From the NCBI GenBank assembly GCA_021818075.1, contig JAKAFD010000007.1:1-24596 (forward strand): a DNA stretch of 24,596 bases, read 5' to 3'. The translations under genes were made by a program, and so were the position numbers. The notes beneath the pieces are model-generated. The model saw nothing but the letters and a program-made list of their open reading frames with translations, was not told the DNA's origin and did not search any database. The DNA is from a bacterium. GTDB lineage: Bacteria > Patescibacteriota > Patescibacteriia > Patescibacteriales > Patescibacteriaceae. This document shows, in pieces, positions 8,051 through 14,590 of this stretch (position 1 is the stretch's first letter; each line of letters starts with the position of its first letter).

Positions 8051-8079
8051 AGTATAAATGATTAGGTCGATTATGTAAA
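8051..8079 (-). promoter_or_regulatory. Promoter of the copper operon
   Basis: Minus strand: TTTACA, 17-nt spacer, TATACT. The -10 box ends 9 nt before the ATG at 8041, so the RNA should begin 2-4 nt before the start codon (leaderless or nearly so). The spacer holds a direct repeat TAATC-N4-TAATC that might be an operator. The -35 almost touches the stop codon of the upstream ABC permease gene. Confidence 0.7.
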
Positions 8080-8081
8080 GC

Positions 8082-8828
8082 TTAAACCTGAATTTTGGAA
8101 AAAAAGTAGCTGCCGGCGGCTAATAACAGCACGGTTATGCCAGACAGCACCAGCACATCAGTCATTAAGCCGAAATGCCCCAAATTCACCAATAAAATAC
8201 GCAAGGCGTCAATGCCGTAAGATAACGGGTCAATTCTGGCCACCAGCACCAAAGCGCTGGGCAACCCTTGCAAGGGAAACAGCGCGCCCGACAGAAAAAA
8301 TAGCGGCATCACCAAAAAATTAATAATTAATTGAAAGCCTTGCATATCGTCCAAAAGCGAAGCAATAGCCGTGCCCAAAGCCGTAAACAGCAAAGCGATG
8401 AGTAGCATAATTAAAAGCGCGCCAGGCAAGAGCCACAGGTTAACCGGACGAAAACCGGCCGCGGTGGCAATTAAAAACACAATTACGCCCTGCAGGGTGG
8501 CCACGGTGGCGCCGCCCAAAGTCCGGCCAATCATAATGTTAAAACGCGACACCGGCGCTGCCATGGTTTCTTTCAAAAAACCGAACTGCCGGTCCCAAAT
8601 TATTTCCATGCCGGAAAAAATGGAAGTAAAAATAATGCTCATGCCGATAATGCCCGGCGCCAAAAATTCCATATAATTTCCTTGGCCGGCCCGGGCAAAC
8701 ACCGGCCCAAAGCCGTAAGCGAACGACAGCAAAAACAGCAACGGCTGCGCCAGCGAGCCGATAATGCGCGCTTTAGAACGAATATAGCGCTTCAATTGTC
8801 GCAACCACAAAATATAAATAATTCTCAT
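8082..8828 (-). CDS. ABC-2 type transporter permease (DrrB/NodJ-like)
   Basis: Membrane part of an ABC exporter, 248 residues with about six membrane segments, starting at roughly 22, 55, 100, 135, 168 and 222. It has the DrrB/NodJ hallmarks: the basic N-terminal WLRQLKRYIRSKARI, the loop WDRQFGFLKETMAAPVSR after segment 2 and LFFLSGALFPLQGLP in the fourth to fifth segment region. Length is normal for the family (about 250). The ATPase gene lies 8 nt upstream, and the K+ channel gene lies before that. Members export drugs, lipids or polysaccharides; the substrate here is not readable. Confidence 0.92.
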   Translation of the reverse strand: MRIIYILWLRQLKRYIRSKARIIGSLAQPLLFLLSFAYGFGPVFARAGQGNYMEFLAPGIIGMSIIFTSIFSGMEIIWDRQFGFLKETMAAPVSRFNIMIGRTLGGATVATLQGVIVFLIATAAGFRPVNLWLLPGALLIMLLIALLFTALGTAIASLLDDMQGFQLIINFLVMPLFFLSGALFPLQGLPSALVLVARIDPLSYGIDALRILLVNLGHFGLMTDVLVLSGITVLLLAAGSYFFSKIQV

Positions 8829-8836
8829 AAAAAATA

Positions 8837-9634
8837 TTATCTACGGCCGGTCCAGGCGCGGCGGCGCAGGCGCATTTGGTCAAGATGGCCGCTTTCTTCT
8901 TCGCGGATAGTCTTGCCGGTTAAAGACAAAAAAGCATCTTCCAGGCTGTCGGTCTTGGTTTGCGCTTTTAAGTCAGCGGCGGTGCCGGCGGCCACTATTT
9001 TACCGTGGTCAATGACGGCAATGCGGCCGGCAATGCGGTCGGCTTCTTCCATATAATGAGTGGTGAAAAAAACCGTAACCCCCTCCTTAGCGTTCAAATC
9101 TTTTAAATAACTCCACATATGATTGCGCGTCTGCGGGTCTAAGCCCAAAGTCGGCTCGTCCAAAAATAAAATTTTAGGGTGATGCAGCAAACCGCGGGCG
9201 ATTTCCAAACGCCGCTTCATACCGCCGGAAAAAGTTTTTACCAAATCGTCTCGGCGCTCCGCGAGTTCCAGGAAAGTCAACAGCTCCTTAATGCGCCGAC
9301 GGCGCAATTTTTTGGGCACGCCGTAAAGCACGCCGTGAAATTCCATGTTCTCGTAAGCGGTCAATTCGTCGTCTAAGCTCGGGTCCTGAAAAACAATACC
9401 GAATGACCGCCGCACCTCGCTGGATTGTTTTAAGGTGTTAAAGCCGTTCAATTCAATATTACCCTGCGTCTGTTTGAGCAGCGTCGTCAGCATTTTAATG
9501 GTGGTGGACTTGCCGGCGCCGTTCGGGCCCAAAAAGGCAAAAATTTCCCCGGCCTCGACGCTAAAGGAAATATCGTCCACGGCCTTAAACTCCTTAAATT
9601 TTTTGACCAAACTCTCAACTTTAATTATACTCAT
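8837..9634 (-). CDS. ABC transporter ATP-binding protein (DrrA-like)
   Basis: ATPase partner of the permease at 8082-8828. In 265 residues: Walker A GPNGAGKST near 34-42, Q-loop VFQDPS near 82-87, signature FSGGMKRRLEIARGLL near 135-150, Walker B ILFLDEPTLGLDP near 155-167 and switch His in FFTTHYMEEADR. This is the DrrA (daunorubicin-type) pattern. The C-terminus ends in a short, Arg-rich tail (RLRRRAWTGRR) in place of the longer DrrA C-terminal domain. Its ATG lies 3 nt from the stop of the upstream K+ channel gene. Confidence 0.94.
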   Translation of the reverse strand: MSIIKVESLVKKFKEFKAVDDISFSVEAGEIFAFLGPNGAGKSTTIKMLTTLLKQTQGNIELNGFNTLKQSSEVRRSFGIVFQDPSLDDELTAYENMEFHGVLYGVPKKLRRRRIKELLTFLELAERRDDLVKTFSGGMKRRLEIARGLLHHPKILFLDEPTLGLDPQTRNHMWSYLKDLNAKEGVTVFFTTHYMEEADRIAGRIAVIDHGKIVAAGTAADLKAQTKTDSLEDAFLSLTGKTIREEESGHLDQMRLRRRAWTGRR

Positions 9635-9637
9635 AAA

Positions 9638-9982
9638 TTATTTTTTTCGGTTTTTGCCGGCCAACGGTTCATTGCCGGCATGGCGCGCCACCACATTAAT
9701 AAAACCTAAAATCACGCCCACGCCCAGAAAAATATAAATCATGGTAAAAATTTTGCCGAAATCGGTCTGGGGCGAAAAATCGCCGTAACCGACCGTGGTC
9801 AGCGTGGTCACGCTAAAATAAAACGAATCCAGCCAGCGCCAGTGTTCCGCGAGGTGGTAAACATAAGTACCGGTGCCCAAAATGGCAATAACAAACAAGA
9901 GCAAGCCGCGAAATTCCGGATCTTTCAAGCCCTTAAGAATTGAACCGGCGAATTTGAAAACATTAACAAAAGAAGCGAACAT
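9638..9982 (-). CDS. Two-transmembrane potassium channel
   Basis: A minimal ion channel of the KcsA/Ion_trans_2 type: one membrane helix (GLLLFVIAILGTGTYVY), a pore helix with the K+ filter TTVGYGD, and a second helix (TMIYIFLGVGVILGF). Four subunits would form a K+-selective pore. I start at the ATG at 9982 (114 residues, MFASFVNVF); an in-frame ATG at 10054 would place the first codons inside the promoter at 10028-10056 and is unlikely. There is no RCK/TrkA domain and no voltage sensor, so gating is not evident. It is the first gene of the operon with the DrrAB-like exporter, an unusual pairing. Confidence 0.9.
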   Translation of the reverse strand: MFASFVNVFKFAGSILKGLKDPEFRGLLLFVIAILGTGTYVYHLAEHWRWLDSFYFSVTTLTTVGYGDFSPQTDFGKIFTMIYIFLGVGVILGFINVVARHAGNEPLAGKNRKK

Positions 9983-10027
9983 ATTTATATACAAGATAAT
10001 AATACATTTTCTTTCAAACCGAATTAC

Positions 10028-10056
10028 ATTATAACATAGGGCCCTCACCGCCACAA
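10028..10056 (-). promoter_or_regulatory. Promoter of the channel-ABC exporter operon
   Basis: Minus strand: TTGTGG (10051-10056), 17-nt spacer, TATAAT (10028-10033), with an extended -10 (TGTTATAAT). The start near 10021 gives a leader of about 40 nt to the ATG at 9982 and argues against the longer reading frame from 10054. Confidence 0.8.
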
Positions 10057-10057
10057 A

Positions 10058-10086
10058 TTGCTGCGCCGGCTAAAAAATGTTAAAAT
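10058..10086 (+). promoter_or_regulatory. Probable tspO promoter, back-to-back with the channel promoter
   Basis: TTGCTG (10058-10063), 17-nt spacer, TAAAAT (10081-10086), with an extended -10 (TGTTAAAAT). Its -35 begins one base from the -35 of the divergent channel promoter. The -35 is only a partial match. Confidence 0.5.
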
Positions 10087-10109
10087 AATTAAACTAACTC
10101 ATTAAACTT

Positions 10110-10580
10110 ATGAACAAAGCCGTTAAATTATTGATAGCGCTCGTCGCCTGCATCTTAACCGGCACTATTGGGTATTTTCTGACCTCGCCTTATATTAAAA
10201 GTTGGTACGCCTTAATCAACAAACCCAGCTGGACGCCGCCTAATTGGCTCTTTGGCCCGGTTTGGACCATCCTATTTTTATTAATGGGCCTAGCTTTGTA
10301 CTTAATCGTCAGCGGCAAAAAAAGTAAAGACGCCACAGACGCCGTATTGGTTTTTGCCGCACAACTTCTGGTCAACGCCTCCTGGTCGCTGTTGTTTTTT
10401 ACTTTGCACAAACCGCTCTATGCTTTTATCGCCTTAATCAGCTTGTGGTTATTGATTTTAGCCAGCATCATGATGTTCCACCGCCTTAACAAATTGGCCG
10501 CTTACTTGCTGCTACCTTACCTAGCCTGGGTTAGTTTTGCCGGCGCGCTTAATCTGGCCATTTATTTTTTAAATAGATAA
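10110..10580 (+). CDS. tspO: TspO/MBR family protein (tryptophan-rich sensory protein)
   Basis: Integral membrane protein of 156 residues, with five membrane helices as usual for the family. The conserved loop after helix 1 is present: ALINKPSWTPPNWLFGPVWT (about 36-55), with the PxWxPPxxxFxxVWT signature. NASWSLLFFTLHKP matches the conserved helix-3 to helix-4 motif (N-x-x-W), and LPYLAWVSFAGALNLAIYFLN the fifth helix. TspO proteins bind porphyrins and sterol-like ligands and influence tetrapyrrole or stress physiology; its role in an organism with few biosynthetic pathways is unclear. Monocistronic: own promoter candidate upstream and terminator at 10592-10627. No Shine-Dalgarno is visible before the ATG. 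Confidence 0.95.
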   Translation: MNKAVKLLIALVACILTGTIGYFLTSPYIKSWYALINKPSWTPPNWLFGPVWTILFLLMGLALYLIVSGKKSKDATDAVLVFAAQLLVNASWSLLFFTLHKPLYAFIALISLWLLILASIMMFHRLNKLAAYLLLPYLAWVSFAGALNLAIYFLNR

Positions 10581-10591
10581 AACTTATAGCC

Positions 10592-10627
10592 AAAAGCCGT
10601 CCCGATATGTCCAGCGGGACGGCTTTT
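10592..10627. terminator. Bidirectional terminator between tspO and the Cache gene
   Basis: 13-bp perfect stem, AAAAGCCGTCCCG (10592-10604) with CGGGACGGCTTTT (10615-10627), 10-nt loop, followed by TAAAA on the plus side and flanked by A/T on both sides. It serves the convergent genes tspO (+) and 10640-11248 (-). Confidence 0.9.
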
Positions 10628-10639
10628 TAAAATTGTTGA

Positions 10640-11248
10640 CTATTTTACATCCTCCAAATAATAACCGCTGCCAACTACCCAGCCGAACGGTTTATATTCC
10701 ATAGCGTAAGCGCGTTTTTCCTTAGGATTGGTCTCGCCTCTTTTCGGATACCAGTAAGTGATAAAACCGCCGTCGGCCTGTTGGCCGGCCTTGATTAATT
10801 CTTTAACATAATAAACGTCATGTAAACTGTCGTTCAGGCGGTTGCGGCCTTCAATGGTTTTATCGCCGAGCATCACCACATTAACGCCCTCCGTCGTATC
10901 GGCAAAGAAGTAACCTTGCTTATCGGCGCCGTAAGTCATGCCGCGCAATAAGTCCGCGCCCAGTTTTTTGGCGCTGGCCAAAGACAGCGCTCCGGTTTTA
11001 ACTTTCTGATTTAAAACTTCCAGCATGCTGATGGCCGTGTCCACCTGGCTCTTGACGACCACATCTTGTTTGGCCAAATTTTTAATTTTGGCGATATTGA
11101 TTAACGGCACATTGGCGGTAAAGTAGAGCGTGCTTAAAATACCCGCCACAAAAATTAAGACAAAAAGAGCCGGCAAGCTGTAAAGCCTTTTGCCAAGGGT
11201 CTTTTTCCCTCCTTTTCTTGAAAACATATTTTTAAAAAGTCTTAACAC
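10640..11248 (-). CDS. Membrane-anchored single Cache (sCache_2-type) domain protein without output domain
   Basis: 202 residues: a basic cytoplasmic N-terminus of about 25, one membrane helix (about 28-48), then an extracellular helix and the Cache fold (about 50-200). The core shows GYFFADT, then EGRNRLNDSLHDVYYVKEL, GGFITYWYPKRG and PFGWVVGSGYYLEDVK, which match sCache_2 domains of chemoreceptors and sensor kinases, where the domain binds small organic ligands. Here the protein stops right after the Cache domain: there is no second helix, HAMP, kinase or MCP signalling part. It may signal by association with another membrane protein or act as a binding protein. No Shine-Dalgarno is seen. 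Monocistronic. Confidence 0.85.
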   Translation of the reverse strand: MLRLFKNMFSRKGGKKTLGKRLYSLPALFVLIFVAGILSTLYFTANVPLINIAKIKNLAKQDVVVKSQVDTAISMLEVLNQKVKTGALSLASAKKLGADLLRGMTYGADKQGYFFADTTEGVNVVMLGDKTIEGRNRLNDSLHDVYYVKELIKAGQQADGGFITYWYPKRGETNPKEKRAYAMEYKPFGWVVGSGYYLEDVK

Positions 11249-11296
11249 CGGCCGAAATTAGGCGCGGCATATTATTTAAATTATCAACTAAGGGTT

Positions 11297-11325
11297 AGTA
11301 TAGCATATTTTAAGTAAACGGTGAA
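11297..11325 (-). promoter_or_regulatory. Probable promoter of the Cache protein gene
   Basis: Minus strand: TTCACC, 17-nt spacer, TATACT with an extended -10 (TGCTATACT). The leader to the ATG at 11248 would be about 42 nt. Confidence 0.5.
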
Positions 11326-11379
11326 ATAGGCGGCTATTATTGGTTTTTCCGGCCTTTGGCCAACCATTATTTATTACTA

Positions 11380-11408
11380 TTGACAAAAATAAATCAAAGT
11401 GCTATAAT
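11380..11408 (+). promoter_or_regulatory. Consensus promoter and long leader of the cold-shock gene
   Basis: TTGACA (11380-11385), exactly 17 nt, TATAAT (11403-11408), with an extended -10 (GTGCTATAAT). Transcription from about 11415 leaves a leader of about 79 nt before the ATG at 11494. Long leaders are usual for csp genes and can act as temperature-responsive RNA. The last 13 nt before the ATG hold no Shine-Dalgarno site. Confidence 0.88.
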
Positions 11409-11493
11409 TATAATACTACAATTAAGCGTGGTGAAAAATCGTCGAGTTTCTAAAACCTTAAGTTTGTAAGTTTAATTAACGAATCACAAACCA

Positions 11494-11691
11494 ATGAACG
11501 GTGTTATCAAAAAGCTCACTGACAAAGGTTTCGGTTTTATCTCCTCGGAGAGCCTGGAAAAAGATGTCTTTTTCCACAGCAACTCCTTAGTGGGCGTTCA
11601 ATTTAATGAACTCCACGAGGGTCAGGCCGTTTCTTTTGACACTGAAGATTCTCCGAAAGGTTTGAACGCGGTCAACGTTAAGTTGGCGTAA
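11494..11691 (+). CDS. Cold-shock domain protein (CspA family)
   Basis: Single-stranded nucleic acid binding protein of 65 residues, the standard length. The two RNA-binding motifs are present: RNP1 KGFGFI (11-16) and RNP2 VFFH (25-28). The start MNGVIKKLTDKGFGFI replaces the common MxGxVKWFNxxKGFGFI, so the aromatic Trp/Phe pair of that strand is missing (KKL in place of KWF), which may weaken stacking with bases. Members act as RNA chaperones or transcription antiterminators. Strong promoter at 11380-11408, leader of about 79 nt, terminator at 11710-11740; monocistronic. Confidence 0.93.
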   Translation: MNGVIKKLTDKGFGFISSESLEKDVFFHSNSLVGVQFNELHEGQAVSFDTEDSPKGLNAVNVKLA

Positions 11692-11709
11692 GCGTTTAAT
11701 CTTTCCCCC

Positions 11710-11740
11710 AAAACACTCCCGAGTATATCGGGAGTGTTTT
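11710..11740 (+). terminator. Terminator of the cold-shock gene
   Basis: 13-bp perfect stem, AAAACACTCCCGA (11710-11722) with TCGGGAGTGTTTT (11728-11740), loop GTATA, followed by TGTTTTT. It also lies at the 3' end of the convergent metallopeptidase gene. Confidence 0.92.
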
Positions 11741-11745
11741 TGTTT

Positions 11746-12312
11746 TTACATTAACCCCAGCCCCGCCCGCTTTAGGTCCTGCCTGATTAATTTATAATTC
11801 GGAAAAGTTTTGGCCACCAAGGCCCAAAAGCGCGGCGAGTGATTCATTTCCCGCAAATGGCACAACTCGTGGACGATAATATAGTCGGCCGTCACCGCCG
11901 GCAAAAACATCAGCTTAAAATTAAAATTCAAATTGCCGCGCCGCGAACAGCTGCCCCAGCGCGTCTTTTGATTTTTAACTGTTACTTGATGATATTTAAA
12001 GTTATAAAATTTATTAAAATATTCAACTTTAGATTGTGCCAGTTTCAAGGCGGCTGCCTTATTGGCCGCATAATCGGCCGCGGTAATTTTTAATGACGGC
12101 AAAACGGCGCGCTGTTGGTAATAGCGCACATGCTTCAAAACCCAAGCCGCTTTGCTTTGAATAAATTTTTCGGCTTGCTTCAGGTCAGCGCGCCACGGCA
12201 AAGTCAGGCTGACGCTCGCGTCCGGACGCACCGCCAGCCGCATTCGCCTGGCGCGCCGGCTGCGCCGCAATTCATAAGTAATGAGTTGTTGTTTAAGTAA
12301 AATCTGCGGCAT
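11746..12312 (-). CDS. YgjP/DUF45-type zinc metallopeptidase
   Basis: 188-residue cytoplasmic protein of the YgjP-like (DUF45, WLM/SprT-related) family. The zinc site is HELCH at 148-152 with a third ligand expected at His158 (MNHSPRFW). The conserved TRWGSCS motif is at 117-123, and the N-terminal strand region RRMRLAVRPDASVSLTLPW (22-40) fits the family. The biological substrate of these proteins is not established; some members have been described as nucleotide pyrophosphatases. Full length for the family, which is usually 180-240. The -10 box ends only 8 nt before the ATG, so the mRNA may be leaderless. Confidence 0.92.
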   Translation of the reverse strand: MPQILLKQQLITYELRRSRRARRMRLAVRPDASVSLTLPWRADLKQAEKFIQSKAAWVLKHVRYYQQRAVLPSLKITAADYAANKAAALKLAQSKVEYFNKFYNFKYHQVTVKNQKTRWGSCSRRGNLNFNFKLMFLPAVTADYIIVHELCHLREMNHSPRFWALVAKTFPNYKLIRQDLKRAGLGLM

Positions 12313-12320
12313 ATCATCTC

Positions 12321-12326
12321 ATTATA
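12321..12326 (-). promoter_or_regulatory. -10 box of the metallopeptidase gene (near-leaderless)
   Basis: TATAAT on the minus strand, 8 nt before the ATG at 12312; the expected start is 1-2 nt before the codon. The -35 region is only TTTAAA with a 16-nt spacer. Confidence 0.55.
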
Positions 12327-12390
12327 ACTTAAAACTCATAAATTTAAACCGGCCGGCCAAGAGGTCTTTATAAAACTAAAACAAATAAGG

Positions 12391-12396
12391 TATAAT
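12391..12396 (+). promoter_or_regulatory. -10 box of the MFS transporter gene
   Basis: TATAAT 30 nt before the ATG at 12427; leader about 24 nt. No convincing -35 or extended -10 is seen. Confidence 0.5.
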
Positions 12397-12426
12397 TAAT
12401 AATGCTTAATAAATAAGATTATAAAT

Positions 12427-13602
12427 ATGTCCAACCCCAAACCTAAGATTCCCCGCAATGTTATTATTGTCGCCTTCGTGGCTTTGGCTTCCGGTTTCGG
12501 CCAAGATTTAATTACGCCGGTCTTGCCGGTTTTTTTGGCCTTAATCGGCATCAGCCACGCCGGCATCGGCGCCATTGACGGCCTCCTGCAAGGCTCCACC
12601 AGCATTTTCAGATTTGTGTCCGGCATTTTGTCGGACAAATTTCGGCAAAGAAAAACTTTTGTCTTTGCCGGCTACGCCCTGTCTTCCATCGCCCGCCCGC
12701 TTTTGGCCTTAGCCTCGTCCTTCGGCTTTGTAGCCGCCTTGCGCACGATTGACGGCATCGGCAAAGGCACCAAAGACGCGCCCCGCGACGCGCTTATCGC
12801 CGACTCCTCGGCCAAAGAAGTCAGCGGCCGGGTGTTTGGTTTTCATCGCCTGATTGACACGGCCGGTTCGGTCTTGGGGCCGCTCCTGGCCGCCGGCTTA
12901 TTATTCTGGCTGGCCGCATCGCTCTCCACCTACCGCTTGATTTTCGCCTTGGCCGCCGTTCCGGGTTTGATTGCCTTGGCTTTGATATTTTTCGGTTTGC
13001 GCGAACCGTCAGCCATAGAAAAAACTAAAGTTAAATCCGACCAGCCCCTGCCTTGGCAGTTTTGGCTCTTTACTCTCGGCACAACCATTGCCATGCTGAC
13101 CAAAATCAACGACTCCCTGTTTTTAATCCGCGCCCACGACATCGGCATCAGCCCTGCCTGGATACCGGTGCTCTTTGCCGGCTTTACCTTAATTTACGCT
13201 CTCTTGTCTTACCCCATCGGCGTGTGGAGCGACCGCTTTGGCAAACTCCCCTTTATCACCGCCGGCTGGCTGCTCTTGGCCATCGTGGAATTCGGCTTTG
13301 CTTATGAATCAAATATAATTTTCGCTCTGATTTTGTTTGCCGGTTATGGTTTGTTTTATGCTTTAACCGAAGGTTCGGGCCGGGCTTTAATCGCCGATTT
13401 GGTGGAGCCGGCCAAGCGCGGCCAGGCTTACGCCATTTTTCACACCATTGTCGGCTTGGCCATTATTGCCGGCGGTTATAGCTTAGGACGCATTTGGGAC
13501 GCCTGGTCGGTCAGAGCCGCTTTTAATATTTCGGCTATCGGCTCGCTTATAGGTTTTGCGGTGCTCGCCGTTATGCTCCTAAAACACCGCCGCCGAGCTT
13601 AA
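12427..13602 (+). CDS. Major facilitator superfamily transporter
   Basis: 391 residues with about twelve membrane helices, normal for MFS. The first half shows the loop 2-3 motif as GILSDKFRQRK (near 64-74, a variant of GxxxDRxGRR), and the second half repeats it as GVWSDRFGKLP near 251-261, which reflects the two-fold internal repeat. Helix 1 begins VAFVALASGFGQDLITPVLP, close to drug/sugar exporter-like MFS proteins; Arg in the helix 4 region (ALRTIDGIGKGTKDAPRDAL) is a strongly conserved stretch in this group. A few charged residues lie in helices, but the substrate cannot be inferred. Monocistronic, with terminator at 13612-13643. Confidence 0.93.
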   Translation: MSNPKPKIPRNVIIVAFVALASGFGQDLITPVLPVFLALIGISHAGIGAIDGLLQGSTSIFRFVSGILSDKFRQRKTFVFAGYALSSIARPLLALASSFGFVAALRTIDGIGKGTKDAPRDALIADSSAKEVSGRVFGFHRLIDTAGSVLGPLLAAGLLFWLAASLSTYRLIFALAAVPGLIALALIFFGLREPSAIEKTKVKSDQPLPWQFWLFTLGTTIAMLTKINDSLFLIRAHDIGISPAWIPVLFAGFTLIYALLSYPIGVWSDRFGKLPFITAGWLLLAIVEFGFAYESNIIFALILFAGYGLFYALTEGSGRALIADLVEPAKRGQAYAIFHTIVGLAIIAGGYSLGRIWDAWSVRAAFNISAIGSLIGFAVLAVMLLKHRRRA

Positions 13603-13611
13603 GAAAAAATT

Positions 13612-13643
13612 AAAAACTCCCCGCCTGATGGTGGGGAGTTTTT
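13612..13643. terminator. Bidirectional terminator after the MFS gene
   Basis: 11-bp stem, AAAAACTCCCC (13612-13622) with GGGGAGTTTTT (13633-13643), 10-nt loop, then TTATT. It serves the MFS gene (+) and the convergent gene ending at 13656 (-). Nearly the same sequence recurs at 14591-14622. Confidence 0.9.
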
Positions 13644-13655
13644 TATTGACGATTT

Positions 13656-14048
13656 TTATTTGGTTTTTACGGTCAAGGTCACTTGGCTGGTCTTGCCCTC
13701 TTCCACCGTCACCTGCCGCAAACCGGGCTGCTCCAGATTTTGCGGCCAAGTGCCATTATTAAAATAAACGGTGTAAGTTCCGGGCTTAAGCATAAAAGTG
13801 GCCACGCCCCGTTCATCAGTGGCCATGGCGCCGCCCACCGCCGGCGGACCCGGCTGTTCACCCACATCAATTTCCACTTTAGCCACCGGCGTACCATTAT
13901 CCATTAATAATTTGACCTCCAGCTTGGCCGTACCCGCCACGCTGGGCTTAGGTATGAAAGAAAAACCGTTGAGCAAGTTGAGACTGCCTGCCGCGTAACC
14001 GGCCGCGAAAATAATCAGGCCGATGATGATAAAAATTACCGTTTTCAT
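13656..14048 (-). CDS. Membrane-anchored protein with a carboxypeptidase-regulatory-like beta-sandwich
   Basis: 130 residues: an N-terminal hydrophobic helix (4-27) and an extracellular beta domain (about 40-130). TAKLEVKLLMDNGTPVAKVE, then TDERGVATFMLKPGTYTVYF and QVTVEEGKTSQVTLTV follow the pattern of CarboxypepD_reg/transthyretin-like folds: a variable loop for the partner, then a G-x-A-x-F strand and a PGxYxV strand. Such domains bind other proteins or cell-wall parts and have no catalysis. The Pro/Gly-rich loop GEQPGPPAVGG is specific to this protein. Promoter at 14074-14082; bidirectional terminator at 13612-13643. The family assignment is by pattern only. Confidence 0.75.
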   Translation of the reverse strand: MKTVIFIIIGLIIFAAGYAAGSLNLLNGFSFIPKPSVAGTAKLEVKLLMDNGTPVAKVEIDVGEQPGPPAVGGAMATDERGVATFMLKPGTYTVYFNNGTWPQNLEQPGLRQVTVEEGKTSQVTLTVKTK

Positions 14049-14073
14049 AGTTTAAAATTTAAAAGCTGACTAT

Positions 14074-14082
14074 ATTATAGCA
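14074..14082 (-). promoter_or_regulatory. Extended -10 promoter of the beta-sandwich protein gene
   Basis: Minus strand TGCTATAAT, 25 nt before the ATG at 14048. The -35 position reads TATTTT and lies inside the AT run next to the terminator of the preceding gene. The 10-mer GTGCTATAAT is shared with the promoters at 11380-11408 and 18204-18212. Confidence 0.6.
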
Positions 14083-14103
14083 CAAAAAGTTAATTTAAAA
14101 TAA

Positions 14104-14135
14104 AAAGCTGTCTAGCGATTGACGCAGACAGCTTT
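14104..14135 (-). terminator. Terminator of the 115-aa protein gene
   Basis: 10-bp perfect stem, AAAGCTGTCT/AGACAGCTTT, 12-nt loop; on the minus strand it is followed by TTATTTTAAATT. It lies 10 nt after the stop codon at 14146. Confidence 0.85.
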
Positions 14136-14145
14136 GCAATGAACT

Positions 14146-14493
14146 TTATCCTCTCGGAATAAAATGAAATGTTTGGAGGGGGGAAATGAATACCTCAACC
14201 GCGATTTTTGGAAAAAATTTACGGACAACTTGACCGAGCTTAGCGGCATAGTCATTCAGCACCTTGTCGGTTCTGGACGGAAGGTCAACCAGGCCATTAA
14301 CGACCATAATAATTTTTTCACCTGAAATATCTTGTACTGATACTTCGGGTAAAATAACCGAAATATGGTCACTGACTAACCCCAAATCTGGAACGTCATC
14401 AGCCACCGCTCTTAATTCTCCGGTAAAGGTATAAAATCTTTCTTTATTAATTACGTCAAATCCGCCCCTCTTGAAAACTGTTATTACTGCCAT
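14146..14493 (-). CDS. Hypothetical protein, 115 aa, unrecognised
   Basis: I do not recognise the family. The 115 residues have no signal peptide or membrane helix and alternate predicted strands and one helix: MAVITVFKRGG, HISVILPEVSVQ, EKIIMVVNGLVDLPSRTDKV, then a helix (LNDYAAKLGQVVRKFF) and a final strand (KIAVEVFISPL). The strand-turn-helix-strand order in the second half recalls the tautomerase fold, but the residue after Met is Ala, not the catalytic Pro, so no activity can be claimed. The gene is clearly a real unit: GGAG lies 7 nt before the ATG, one of the few canonical Shine-Dalgarno sites in the window, and a terminator follows the stop. Confidence 0.75.
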   Translation of the reverse strand: MAVITVFKRGGFDVINKERFYTFTGELRAVADDVPDLGLVSDHISVILPEVSVQDISGEKIIMVVNGLVDLPSRTDKVLNDYAAKLGQVVRKFFPKIAVEVFISPLQTFHFIPRG

Positions 14494-14590
14494 TTCTACT
14501 CCTTTTTTAATAGAACAATAGTTAATTTTATAGCCATAAACTTACATAAATAGATAAAAATGTCAACGGTGCGATAAAAGACAAATTTTA

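Noticed and set aside
8051..8079. CopY-type operator (TACAnnTGTA) in the copper promoter
   Set aside because: The motif is absent; only a TAATC direct repeat is seen, which has no known link to copper regulators.
9983..10054. Longer K+ channel start at the ATG at 10054
   Set aside because: The codons would overlap a good promoter (TTGTGG-N17-TATAAT), so the RNA starts downstream of this ATG.
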